A stretch of DNA of 64,000 nucleotides from contig QXXF01000002.1 in the NCBI GenBank assembly GCA_009911365.1, positions 62,001 through 126,000 on the forward strand. The letters are read 5' to 3'. The notes beneath the pieces were generated by a model that had not been told where the DNA came from, ran no database searches, and worked only from the letters and a program-made list of their open reading frames with translations. Shown here piece after piece: positions 1-8,797 of the stretch (its first letter is position 1; the number at the start of each line of letters is the position of its first letter). This DNA is from Clostridiales bacterium. GTDB taxonomy: Bacteria; Bacillota; Clostridia; Peptostreptococcales; Anaerovoracaceae. Position numbers and translations under genes: made by a program.

Positions 1-26
1 CCCCCCTCTTTGTACCACGCACATAT

Positions 27-65
27 ATGCCCGTGCAGTAGGGCTTGTCGATACTGCACGGGCAT
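27..65. repeat. Perfect 14-bp inverted repeat (hairpin)
   Basis: Two 14-base arms (27-40 and 52-65) are exact reverse complements around an 11-base loop. No T-run follows on either side, so a simple intrinsic terminator is not indicated. It could be an operator or recombination/transfer structure of the mobile element. Bases 66-204 hold nothing else I recognise. Confidence 0.6.
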
Positions 66-204
66 TTCGGCGACGGTTTTGCCCCCGGACAGCCATTGCC
101 AGCAGGAATAGTTAAAGGAATAATTACAAGAAAATCTACCTAATTATTCCATTTAAAGCAATTTGTGAAATTTTACCAAAGAAAAAGTCTAAGAACGATT
201 TCAG

Positions 205-273
205 ACAAAAACAACGCCCCTAAATTTTGTTGCGATAAAGTGAAACGATAGATCGCAACGAAATTTAGGGGGC
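205..273 (-). terminator. Long hairpin terminator of the Ig-like protein gene
   Basis: Arms 216-236 and 252-273 pair over about 20 bp with one wobble and one bulge. On the minus strand the stem is followed by a T-rich stretch (complement of 205-213). It lies just downstream of the stop of the minus-strand gene ending at 314. Confidence 0.7.
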
Positions 274-313
274 ATTATCCCGGTCATACATACCCAAATA
301 ACATAGAGGTAAG

Positions 314-1282
314 TCACTGCCGAATACGAACTGTGCACTTCCTATGGCTTTCATCACCATTCCAAGAATTTTCCAAGAAGTGCTTGTTCCATTCCTCATA
401 GTTTTTGAATTCCTTTTTACAACCTGAACAAATTACCGCTTCTACAGGATGTGAATATTCATCATCCCAGTCCTTAAAGCCGCATATATCGCAATAGTAA
501 TACCAAATCCAACTTTTATAAACGGTTTTAACGCCAGAAAAGCCATTATGTACCGCCCACTCCGGCGCAGGACGACCATTCAATGTTGCTTCTAATAATA
601 TATCATCATATTCAAAAGCGTGCGGTTCCCATTCTTCCACAGATGCAAAAACTTTTCCACAGTAGCAAACTACACCAAATATATTTTCAGGTTGAGGGTC
701 ATCATACGCTGCCCAATGATGTTTGTGAGTATCGTTCACAACAACCTTACATTTTAGCGTCCTGTCATTTATTTTTGCAGTAATCACAGCAGAGCCTTTC
801 CTCCTAGCGGTCACTTTGCCAGTTTTAGAAACAGTGGCAACTTTTGTATTAGAAGTCGTCCATTTAACTTTTTTTCTCGTGCCTGTGACTTTTAACTGAA
901 TGGTAGGATTTCCCTTTTGATTCGTCATAGTCAAAGTAACCTTAGTCTTATTCAGCTTTGGTGTCGTTTCTGCCTTAACTGTCACCTTGCATTTATAAGT
1001 CTTTTTATTTACTTTTGCAGTAATTACAGCAGAGCCTTTCTTCTTTCCAGTCACTTTACCGTTCTTTGATACAGTAGCGACTTTCTTATTACTGCTTTTC
1101 CACGTCGCTTTTTTAGATGAGCCTACGACCTTTAACTGATAGGATTTCTTCATGCTTACCGTGACTTTTGTCTTGTTCAGCTTTGGCTTTGCTTTCGCCT
1201 GTGCAGTAACAGGCATAGCCAGTGTCAAAGCTAAAGCCATGATGATTACAGTTGTGATTGATTTTTTGATGATTTGTTTCAT
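314..1282 (-). CDS. Secreted BIG_2 (Ig-like) protein with Cys/His finger-like C-terminus
   Basis: 322 residues. A Sec signal peptide is clear (Lys-rich start, hydrophobic 10-22, AQA cleavage near 28). Two bacterial Ig-like group 2 domains follow (about 34-103 and 108-183), each with the W(K/T)(S/T)SN.KVATVS core typical of clostridial surface proteins. The C-terminal third has paired Cys and His: C206/C208 with H221, C264/C267, and C285/C288 with H301. Two of these share a C..C..K.F....EEW..H pattern, resembling zinc fingers on an exported protein. No anchor or sortase motif is seen, so it is probably secreted or held by its basic domains. A strong promoter and a hairpin terminator make it a single-gene unit, probably cargo of the mobile element. 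BIG_2 assignment is confident; function is unknown. Confidence 0.8.
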   Translation of the reverse strand: MKQIIKKSITTVIIMALALTLAMPVTAQAKAKPKLNKTKVTVSMKKSYQLKVVGSSKKATWKSSNKKVATVSKNGKVTGKKKGSAVITAKVNKKTYKCKVTVKAETTPKLNKTKVTLTMTNQKGNPTIQLKVTGTRKKVKWTTSNTKVATVSKTGKVTARRKGSAVITAKINDRTLKCKVVVNDTHKHHWAAYDDPQPENIFGVVCYCGKVFASVEEWEPHAFEYDDILLEATLNGRPAPEWAVHNGFSGVKTVYKSWIWYYYCDICGFKDWDDEYSHPVEAVICSGCKKEFKNYEEWNKHFLENSWNGDESHRKCTVRIRQ

Positions 1283-1366
1283 AATGATTCCCCTTTCTTT
1301 GGTATATTCAAAAATATCATTCTTGTGAAAATCTTCTCGTTTTCGACAGGATTCTCCTTAACCAGA

Positions 1367-1395
1367 ATTATACTTCATACTTTAGGCATAGTCAA
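1367..1395 (-). promoter_or_regulatory. SigA-type promoter for the BIG_2 gene
   Basis: On the minus strand: -35 TTGACT (complement of 1390-1395), 17-bp spacer, -10 TATAAT (complement of 1367-1372). Transcription would start near 1360, giving a leader of about 80 nt before the ATG at 1282. Confidence 0.7.
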
Positions 1396-1443
1396 CACAT
1401 TGAGCATGGTATGATTTTTACAAAATTGAGAGGAGATTTCCAT

Positions 1444-1650
1444 ATGATTTCGTACCAGCCATTCTATGACACCCTTTTGAGAAAAGGCATTACAGAGTAT
1501 GCCTTGATTTTTAAGCATGGCGTTCCGGCGAACACGTTACACAGAATGAAACATGGAAAAGATATTACAACAAAAACTCTGAACCTACTTTGTGAAATAT
1601 TAGAATGTCAGGTATCGGACATATTAGAATACAGAATAGAAGATAATTAA
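1444..1650 (+). CDS. Small XRE/Cro-type HTH regulator
   Basis: 68 residues from the ATG at 1444, chosen because GAGGAG lies just upstream; the frame is open from 1411 without a ribosome site there. The order is Cro/C1-like: a first helix, the turn region KHGVPANTLHRMKHGKDIT as recognition segment, then NLLCEILECQVSDILEY. Such one-domain XRE proteins are common on Firmicute integrative elements as control or cargo regulators. It is divergent from the BIG_2 gene and convergent, with a 4-base overlap, with the next gene. Confidence 0.75.
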   Translation: MISYQPFYDTLLRKGITEYALIFKHGVPANTLHRMKHGKDITTKTLNLLCEILECQVSDILEYRIEDN

Positions 1651-1883
1651 AGGCAGGGCGATTGATTCTTGATATAGTCAGCATATCCTGTCTTTTTTTG
1701 TGAGATTTTCCATTCAAAGAATGTCAAAACATCCCCATTTTCCACATTTACAAATTCATCCGTCCATTCTTTTATCATACTGACAAACTTTTCATTGTCA
1801 AGATTCGTCCACGGATTGAGCGTTTCAGCAATTCCATACAGACGTGCGAAAAGCATTGCAGATTCCAAATATTTTTCATTCAT
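1647..1883 (-). CDS. Hypothetical small acidic protein of the mobile element
   Basis: 78 residues, with an AAAGGAA ribosome site before the ATG. It is acidic and rich in aromatic residues, with no signal peptide or membrane segment and no recognised domain. It lies between the XRE gene and the mobilisation region, so it is probably an element-encoded accessory protein. A TATAAT-like -10 lies upstream near 1927 but no convincing -35. Confidence 0.5.
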   Translation of the reverse strand: MNEKYLESAMLFARLYGIAETLNPWTNLDNEKFVSMIKEWTDEFVNVENGDVLTFFEWKISQKKTGYADYIKNQSPCL

Positions 1884-1988
1884 AGTATCAGTTCCTTTCT
1901 TTTTACTCCTGCACCCGATTCCTTAATTATAACTTATCACCATAGATACCGAACAGGAAAAAAGAGATACAGTGCCGGGGCAACAAAA

Positions 1989-2064
1989 GCAAGGGGTTCA
2001 AAGGGGATGTGCAGCATTCCCCTTGCAAAATTATCCATACTCTTTAGGTATGGATGTATTTTGC
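1989..2064. other. Candidate oriT: nested inverted repeats before the relaxase gene
   Basis: An exact 8-bp pair (1989-1996 with 2019-2026), an overlapping imperfect pair (2001-2009 with 2015-2024), and a longer hairpin of about 16 bp (2025-2040 with 2048-2064). The set lies about 190 bp upstream of the MobV gene, where MobV elements usually keep oriT. No nick site can be identified with certainty. The rest of 1884-2249 is AT-rich leader with a TTGACA at 2188-2193 and only a weak -10. Confidence 0.45.
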
Positions 2065-2249
2065 TACACCGGGAGGAAAGAGATACCTTTTCGAGAAAGC
2101 AAAAGCCTACCGCCATAGACAGCGCAACCTAGCAAAAGCCAGAAACTAACCGGAGAAAAAAATACAGAAAAAAATTTTAAAAAATACTTGACAAGGGTTG
2201 CATTCTGAAAATTCTGATTTATCATTGAGGTATAACATATAGAAATGAG

Positions 2250-3524
2250 GTGATTAAAATTGGTTACTTATCTTTTGACGCCAGTATAAAAATCCATTAT
2301 TCCGGCAAATACACAAGTACAAAAAACAGCACAACAGGGCATGGCGGCATTGCTGGATATATCAGACATATTGACAGAGGTACAGATAAAATGAATGTAT
2401 GTGAGGTACAGCATAGCAACCCTGACATTGATTCTGACCTTACTTTATTGAACGAATCATTTTATAAAAATTCTAACGGACAGTGGGAGAAAACAAGCCA
2501 CTCTAAAGATATGGTTGACGCAATTAACAAACATATTGAATACGCAAAAGAACATGGAGCGAGAATCACTGCAAAAGGAAAAAATGATACAGTGATTGTC
2601 CGTCCATTAGTAGTCCAACTTGACAGTGATTCTATTGCAGAACACAAAATTACATGGATGTGGGATGTAATCGAGATTTTAGAAAAACAGTTCGGGAAAA
2701 ATAATATCACTGGTTTTTCAGTCCACAAAGACGAAACAAATCCTCACTTACATATTTCATTCATCCCGTGCTTTGAAACCGAAAAAGATGGTGAAATTAA
2801 ATGCACGATTTCACAAACCAAATTTTTCAAAAGCCCAAAACAGCTTGCCGGATTACATAGAAAAATCCGAAAGTCATTGATTGATAAAGGATATGACATT
2901 GAATTAGAAAACAAGCCGATTGAGGAACACCTTGCCGGATATTATGACAAAAATGGTGAGTGGCACCAACAAGGCTTAACCCCAGACCAACTCAAAGAGT
3001 TGTCTGATAGAAAAATAAATTTAAGATTGGAGGCACTCAAAATGAGCATTAAGAGAAATGAATTAGATAAACTGGAAATGGCTGTTGCCGATATGATGAA
3101 ATCGTCAAAAGCAGAAAAGGAAGAACTTGAAAAAGAGCGTATCTCTGTTGAGAATGACAAAGCTACCGTTCAAGCACAATTACAAGCAGTCGCTATCAAA
3201 GAAATGGAAGTACAGAAAAGGGAAACAGAAGTAGCAGAAATTCTTGAAATCTGCAATCAGATTGTTTCAGACGAAAAAAATCTGAACGCTAAATTTCTCG
3301 AATTTCTTGACCGGGAAAGCAAGCGAACCGGAAAAAGAATCCGTGAAAACGTGGAAAAACTCTACAAGAGATTTCAGAATGAACGCAAGAAGAATGTTTC
3401 AGATTGGCAGTTGGAATTATTGCGCTTGAGAAATGAGCGTTTGAAACATGGAGATACAACTACCGATTACTGCCCGGATATTATTGACATTGCTGATATT
3501 GGCTACAATGATTTATCAGCGTAG
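2250..3524 (+). CDS. MobV-family relaxase (Pre/Mob)
   Basis: 424 residues. MobV relaxases nick oriT and carry the strand in conjugative mobilisation. The N-terminal half has the family signature: SGKYTSTKNSTTGHGGIAGY, then IRHIDRGTDK near residue 45, and a metal-binding motif HKDETNPHLHISF near 163-175. KFFKSPKQLAGLHRKIRKSL follows. Residues 250-370 are a long charged coiled coil, as usual in the family. The start is uncertain: GTG at 2250 sits inside the only ribosome site (AGGTGA), so translation may begin a few codons later, perhaps at the ATT at 2259. No integrase gene is in the window. Confidence 0.85.
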   Translation: MIKIGYLSFDASIKIHYSGKYTSTKNSTTGHGGIAGYIRHIDRGTDKMNVCEVQHSNPDIDSDLTLLNESFYKNSNGQWEKTSHSKDMVDAINKHIEYAKEHGARITAKGKNDTVIVRPLVVQLDSDSIAEHKITWMWDVIEILEKQFGKNNITGFSVHKDETNPHLHISFIPCFETEKDGEIKCTISQTKFFKSPKQLAGLHRKIRKSLIDKGYDIELENKPIEEHLAGYYDKNGEWHQQGLTPDQLKELSDRKINLRLEALKMSIKRNELDKLEMAVADMMKSSKAEKEELEKERISVENDKATVQAQLQAVAIKEMEVQKRETEVAEILEICNQIVSDEKNLNAKFLEFLDRESKRTGKRIRENVEKLYKRFQNERKKNVSDWQLELLRLRNERLKHGDTTTDYCPDIIDIADIGYNDLSA

Positions 3525-3571
3525 GTCGTTAAACAGGATAAAATCAATCCTTTTGCCGCTTTTATTTTCCC

Positions 3572-3623
3572 CTCATATACGAGAACAAAAAATGATTTTG
3601 GATAAAATGTCCTCATATATGAG
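3572..3623. repeat. Twin 12-bp palindromes 40 bp apart
   Basis: CTCATATATGAG (3612-3623) is a perfect palindrome; 3572-3583 is the same sequence with one change. Both are preceded by CC and followed by AA. They lie in the 145-bp space between the convergent relaxase and J-domain genes. Spacing of 40 bp suggests paired protein-binding sites; what binds is unknown. Confidence 0.5.
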
Positions 3624-3669
3624 AAGAATGACCCAATTTTAAATCGAGTAAAAATCCTCGTTTTCCTGT

Positions 3670-4149
3670 CTAACCGATTGCATATTGTTTGGACTTACTG
3701 CTGACTTTCCTACTTCCGTATTTATGCCGGATTTCATCAAGCGTAATTTCTTTATCGTGATACCGCACATAATCGCCATAATGCCAACACCAGCACTTCT
3801 TTTTCGGCGCAAATTTAAAACCAGTAGATTTAAGCAATTCCCTGTACTCATACCCACTGTGTACCCATATCCATGAGCCAATGATTTCCACATCTGAATT
3901 GATGTGGATAATCTTGTTTAAAATCTCTTTAAAAGCGTCATTTTCCGCTTGATAGTCATACTTAGGGGTTTCTTCGTTTGCGCTCTTTTCTTCGCTTAAA
4001 ATGGCAAATAAGCCATCATACTCGGTGTTTATCTCTTGCGTGATTTCCACACTGCCGCCCTCATTATCGGGATGGTATTTTTTCAACAATTCTCTGTACT
4101 TTTGGCGCAATTCCTCAACCGTCTTTACTCCTGCAAAATATGTATACAT
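3670..4149 (-). CDS. J-domain protein of the mobile element
   Basis: 160 residues from the ATG at 4149, which has an AAGGAG site upstream; the frame runs open to 4254 but has no better start. Residues 1-60 form a J domain: VEELRQKYRELLKKYHPDN, with the HPD tripeptide that stimulates Hsp70 ATPase. The rest is a mixed domain ending in basic residues, without the zinc or substrate regions of DnaJ. Stand-alone J-domain proteins like this are common on Firmicute integrative elements and plasmids; their partner is unknown. Bases 4150-4250 contain nothing else recognisable. Confidence 0.7.
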   Translation of the reverse strand: MYTYFAGVKTVEELRQKYRELLKKYHPDNEGGSVEITQEINTEYDGLFAILSEEKSANEETPKYDYQAENDAFKEILNKIIHINSDVEIIGSWIWVHSGYEYRELLKSTGFKFAPKKKCWCWHYGDYVRYHDKEITLDEIRHKYGSRKVSSKSKQYAIG

Positions 4150-4250
4150 ATGCCTGTACTCCTTTTTACAAAAGCACCCGACCATTGATTTCATAGTTTG
4201 AAAAGAGCAAAAAAAGTAAGCCTTTCGGCTCACTTTTCCACGCTGAAAAC

Positions 4251-4595
4251 TCATATCATATTAAAATGCCTGAAAGCCGCCATAATCGCTTTTTCTTTCT
4301 CCTGTGGACATTTCGGCACATGGCTTTTATTATCGCCTACATTGTAATTCAGACGCTTTTCAAACCCGCATTTGTCTTTTATCTGTGCCACATACAAGGA
4401 TGATACTTTTAAATCATACTCTGATTTTATCCATTCTTTGATTTCCGTATAAGTTGCACACCATTTTATGTCTTTCAGATATTCGTTGTCTTTCGGCTCA
4501 AAATCAACATACGCATAGACAGTATCAGCGGTGTAACTATTTCCTACCCAAAAGGACGCACGTCTCAACGTGCTTCGTCCCCGCAAAATTATCAA
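4251..4595 (-). CDS. ORF abutting rlmD, probably an ancestral C-terminal extension of RlmD
   Basis: Open in the +1 frame relative to rlmD across the rlmD stop. There is no ATG, and the only start is a TTG at 4595 inside rlmD without a ribosome site. From memory, similar sequences (ATY.EIK.WI, LKVSSLYVAQIKDKCG, CP.EKE.AIM.A..HF.MI) occur in Firmicutes at the rumA/rlmD insertion end of integrative elements, sometimes fused to the methyltransferase. Removing one A from the AAA before the rlmD stop would give a continuous RlmD fusion reading ..VLLGRNSYTADT... So it is either expressed by frameshifting or is a broken fusion. Coding quality is good (K/E-rich, regular helices), but expression is uncertain. 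Confidence 0.5.
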   Translation of the reverse strand: MIILRGRSTLRRASFWVGNSYTADTVYAYVDFEPKDNEYLKDIKWCATYTEIKEWIKSEYDLKVSSLYVAQIKDKCGFEKRLNYNVGDNKSHVPKCPQEKEKAIMAAFRHFNMI

Positions 4596-5691
4596 AGGCT
4601 TTCAGCGTCCTGACCCCATACCCATAATACTGCAAATAATACAAATTCTCCGCCAGCGTCTTGGGATTACAGGAAATATACAAGATCTGTTCCACCCCAT
4701 AGCTGATGATTTTATCCAGGGCTTTTGGCGAAATCCCCACCCGAGGCGGATCCACCACGATCACATCCGGTTTTTCCGTCACATTCTCCAACACCTCAAA
4801 GACATCACCCGCAAGAAACTCACAGTTATCCAGTCCATTGAGCGCAGCATTGGCCCTAGCAGCCTCCACCGCTTCTTCCACGATTTCCACGCCTACCGCT
4901 TTTTTTGCTTTCTTAGCCATGGTCTGGGTGATGGTCCCTGTCCCGCAGAACAAATCAAACACTGTTTTCCCGCTAAAATCATCAATCAGCCCGATGGCAT
5001 AAGAATACAGCCGTTCCACGGCTTCCACATTAGTCTGGAAAAAGGAAAACGCGCTCACCTTGAAATTCAGCCCCATGATTGTTTCCATATAATAATCCCG
5101 GCCATAGAGCACTTTCAGTTCTTCACAATAAACCGCATCAGCCAGTCGATCGTTGAAGGTCCGCAGGATGCCCACCAGCTCGTGGTCCAACTCCAGCTCC
5201 CGCAAAGCCGCAGCAAAACCAGCTTCATCGAATCCCTGCTCCGTGGAAGTCACCAAGTTCACCAGCAATTCACCAGTATGAACGCCCCGCCGGATGATCA
5301 AATGCCGCAGCAAGCCTTTATGAGATTTTTTATGATAAAAAGCATAGCCCTTCTCATGACAGAAATCCAAAGTCGCCCGCAGGATCTGATTGAAATCCTC
5401 ATGGACCAGTTGGCATTCATCCACTGTGACAATAGACATGAAATGCTTTTTCCGGTGCATGCCCAGCGTCATCTCACCGCCCTTTTCCATGTCGCCAAAA
5501 GTATATTCCATCTTATTGCGATAACCATACTGACCAGGGCTGGGCTCAATAGACAGTATTTCATCGCAGAGGATCCCCTTTTTCTCCAAAAGCCGGAGGA
5601 CCTCATTTTCTTTTATTTTCAACTGCTCCTCATAGGGCACGCCCTGATACAGGCATCCCCCGCAAAACTCGTTATGTTTACAGATTTCCAT
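4537..5691 (-). CDS. rlmD: 23S rRNA (uracil-C5)-methyltransferase, RlmD/RumA type
   Basis: 384 residues from the ATG at 5691 (GAGG upstream). It methylates uracil C5 in 23S rRNA using SAM. Four Cys for the [4Fe-4S] cluster are visible: C4, C10, C13 and C93 (CKHNEFCGGC and DECQL). The SAM motif is VFDLFCGTGT, followed by VVDPPR.G and the catalytic YISCNP.T near 344. There is no N-terminal TRAM domain; the protein begins at the cluster. The specific uracil (747 or 1939) cannot be decided from sequence. The 3' end overlaps the candidate attachment site. Convincing member of the TrmA/RumA family. Confidence 0.9.
   Translation of the reverse strand: MEICKHNEFCGGCLYQGVPYEEQLKIKENEVLRLLEKKGILCDEILSIEPSPGQYGYRNKMEYTFGDMEKGGEMTLGMHRKKHFMSIVTVDECQLVHEDFNQILRATLDFCHEKGYAFYHKKSHKGLLRHLIIRRGVHTGELLVNLVTSTEQGFDEAGFAAALRELELDHELVGILRTFNDRLADAVYCEELKVLYGRDYYMETIMGLNFKVSAFSFFQTNVEAVERLYSYAIGLIDDFSGKTVFDLFCGTGTITQTMAKKAKKAVGVEIVEEAVEAARANAALNGLDNCEFLAGDVFEVLENVTEKPDVIVVDPPRVGISPKALDKIISYGVEQILYISCNPKTLAENLYYLQYYGYGVRTLKAFDNFAGTKHVETCVLLGRK
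4555..4572. other. Likely attachment site in the 3' end of rlmD
   Basis: These 18 bases encode the conserved HVETCV near the RlmD C-terminus, a known target of Firmicute integrative elements (rumA specificity). Everything to the left is AT-rich mobile-element sequence and everything to the right is chromosomal. The partner att site would lie left of the window. Confidence 0.45.
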
Positions 5692-5759
5692 CAAATTTTC
5701 CTCACTTCATCAAAATTCTCACCAAACCACCAGGCCGAGGGATGTCCTGCGGCCACCAA

Positions 5760-6902
<1,143 letters not shown>

Positions 6903-6965
6903 CTAAGGCCTTTTCATTTTTTACGTTCAAATTTTTTTGTAGTCTTATCATCATACCATACCCTG

Positions 6966-6994
6966 TTTACTTTTTAAACAGGCAGGAGTATAAT
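6966..6994 (+). promoter_or_regulatory. SigA-type promoter for the alpha/beta hydrolase
   Basis: TTTACT (6966-6971), 17-bp spacer, TATAAT (6989-6994), about 50 bp before the ATG at 7045. It lies in the divergent space with tgt. Confidence 0.65.
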
Positions 6995-7044
6995 AATGCC
7001 GAAAGAAAATTGATGTTCTACACACAAAAAAGGAGTGATGGAAA

Positions 7045-7878
7045 ATGGCTTATTTCACAACCAAAGATAACTGCAGCATCTATTACGAAGAACATGGAAG
7101 CGGCGAGCCGCTGATTTTCATTCATGGCTGGTCCTGCAACCACAAGTTTTTCAAGTATCAGGTAGACGAGTTCGCAAAAAAATACCGGGTCATTCTGTAT
7201 GATTTCCGGGGACACGGACAGTCGGACCGCTCTGCGGTAACGGAACGGGGCATGAGCCTGAATCGATTCGCCGCTGACCTGCACGAGTTGATCGAACATC
7301 TGGGTCTTGACCAAGTCTACGCAGTCGGTTGGTCCATGGGTACTAGCACCCTCTTGGCTTATGCCAGAGAATTCAAATGCCAGTACATCAAAAAAATGTG
7401 TTTCATTGATATGACTCCGAAGCTTTTGAATGACAATGAGTGGAAACTGGGTCAAAGCTGCAGCTTTGACATGGAACAGAACCTTCAGTTCATGGCAGCT
7501 CTGGCTGTCAGCTGGGAGTTCGCGGCAAAGCTGTTCATTCCAAATGTGTTTGCCAAAGACTATGACCAGGAAGCCGAAGAATTCAAATGGGTATTCCATG
7601 AAGCTTTGGACAACACGCCGCACTGCATGCTCAATATGTGGATTGCAATGGCTATCGAAGATCTCCGTGAAGTTCTGCCGACCATCCAGATTCCAGTGCT
7701 TTTGACCTACAGCGGCGATGGTCTGATCTACGGCCCGTCCCACGGCGAATACATGAAAGAGCACTTGGGCGGTAAAAGCAAGCTAGTGATTTTCCCAGGC
7801 TGCGGCCACGGCCTCTTCTTGGAAGATCCAAAGAAATTCAACAAAGAATTAAGCGAATTTTTGTCCGAAGACCTGTAA
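7045..7878 (+). CDS. Alpha/beta hydrolase
   Basis: 277 residues with a good AAGGAG site. The fold is clear: oxyanion region LIFIHGWSCN, DFRGHGQSD, nucleophile elbow GWSMGT near residue 96, an acid in TYSGDG, and His in GCGHGLFLEDP. It has no signal peptide, so it is cytoplasmic. The closest well-known relatives are haloperoxidase/esterase-type hydrolases; the substrate cannot be inferred. It has its own promoter and terminator and faces opposite to both neighbours. Confidence 0.85.
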   Translation: MAYFTTKDNCSIYYEEHGSGEPLIFIHGWSCNHKFFKYQVDEFAKKYRVILYDFRGHGQSDRSAVTERGMSLNRFAADLHELIEHLGLDQVYAVGWSMGTSTLLAYAREFKCQYIKKMCFIDMTPKLLNDNEWKLGQSCSFDMEQNLQFMAALAVSWEFAAKLFIPNVFAKDYDQEAEEFKWVFHEALDNTPHCMLNMWIAMAIEDLREVLPTIQIPVLLTYSGDGLIYGPSHGEYMKEHLGGKSKLVIFPGCGHGLFLEDPKKFNKELSEFLSEDL

Positions 7879-7884
7879 AGAACG

Positions 7885-7965
7885 CTCTCTGTTTCGCTTT
7901 TAGAGGCCGACTTTGTTGATATTCTGGAAATATCACAGACGATATTTCCTACATAATAAAAAAGC
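7885..7965 (+). repeat. Dispersed repeat, copy 1
   Basis: About 80 bp resembling 21600-21680. The shared core is GTTGATA..TGGAAAATA, then CGATATTTCCTACATA and an A-run before AGCT. Contains an internal inverted pair GGAAATATC / GATATTTCC (7926-7949). It sits between the hydrolase stop and its terminator. Confidence 0.5.
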
Positions 7966-8010
7966 TGCTCATGAGTTTTCTTACGGATATCGCTCATGGG
8001 CAGCTTTTTT
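7961..8010. terminator. Bidirectional terminator
   Basis: Arms 7961-7975 and 7993-8007 pair with one mismatch. A T-run follows on the plus strand (8005-8010) and an A-run precedes, so it can serve both the hydrolase and the converging gene that ends at 8050. Confidence 0.8.
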
Positions 8011-8049
8011 GCTCTTGATTTCTTGATGATGAAACTGTGTTCCATCAGA

Positions 8050-8793
8050 CTATTCCATTTTTTCTTCTTCAGCGTCCTCCCATTCTTCACTTGCAGAAGG
8101 CCATTCTTCCTTAGGAATATCCGTGTTTCTCAAGCTATTTGCTTTCCTCTTTTTTCTCCAAAGGACCAGGAACGTTCCTGCTACCGCTGCCACAAGCACT
8201 AGTACAGCGACACGCACCCAAAAATGAAAGCCACCCTTCTTCTGGTTTTCCACTGCTTGAGTCTCTTGGTCATCCTCAGTCTTGCCGCCTTTACCAGAGC
8301 GCACGGAACCCTTTCCACCAGCCGTATCATCAGCCATGCTTTCTATCAACTGTGAACGCTTTGGAACGTTCGGCGTATTCGGCTCATTGGCCCCATTTGG
8401 TCCATTTGGCGCATTAGGATCGTTTGGCGCGTTCGCCGTATTAGCCTGATTGGGAGAATTGGGAGAATTCGCTCGATTCACGCCGCGGGAAGGATCCAGT
8501 TCATTGGGACTATTTGGCTGGTTCGGCTCATTGGCCCCATTGGGGGAATTAGGATCATTGGGATCATTCCCTTGATTGGGCACATTAGGGTTATTAGGCT
8601 GATTCGTGCTGCCGCTGTAAGGCTCCTGGACATTGGGCTTGTTGGGCGCATTGGGGCTGTTGGTTTTTTTAGAAACAGCTACGGAGCCACTCCCCGCCTG
8701 CTCATCCTGTCCTGCCTCGCCGTATGCGCTGGCCGCTGAAACCATTATCAACAGAGCAGCCATCCATAAGATAAACATCCGTTTCCGCAACAT
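8050..8793 (-). CDS. Membrane protein with X-Pro-Asn tripeptide repeats
   Basis: 247 residues. Signal peptide at 1-24; a low-complexity stretch at 45-144 is built almost wholly of the triplet X-P-N (SPN, APN, DPN, EPN, GAN variants, about thirty); linker 145-186; one membrane helix near 190-212 followed by RKKRK; and an acidic tail EEWEDAEEEKME. Topology is predicted as a repeat stalk outside and a short acidic tail inside. The repeat region is coded at 8362-8661. No known domain is present. It starts 4 bp after the YARHG gene stop, so the two are surely co-transcribed and probably act together at the envelope. Function unknown. Confidence 0.8.
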   Translation of the reverse strand: MLRKRMFILWMAALLIMVSAASAYGEAGQDEQAGSGSVAVSKKTNSPNAPNKPNVQEPYSGSTNQPNNPNVPNQGNDPNDPNSPNGANEPNQPNSPNELDPSRGVNRANSPNSPNQANTANAPNDPNAPNGPNGANEPNTPNVPKRSQLIESMADDTAGGKGSVRSGKGGKTEDDQETQAVENQKKGGFHFWVRVAVLVLVAAVAGTFLVLWRKKRKANSLRNTDIPKEEWPSASEEWEDAEEEKME

Positions 8794-8797
8794 CAGC

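Noticed and set aside
7018-7764. 248-codon minus-strand ORF
   Set aside because: Antisense to the alpha/beta hydrolase, which has the catalytic motifs and ribosome site.
8362-8661. CRISPR or non-coding tandem repeat
   Set aside because: The repetition is in codons for X-P-N inside a clear ORF with signal peptide and membrane helix; no spacers.
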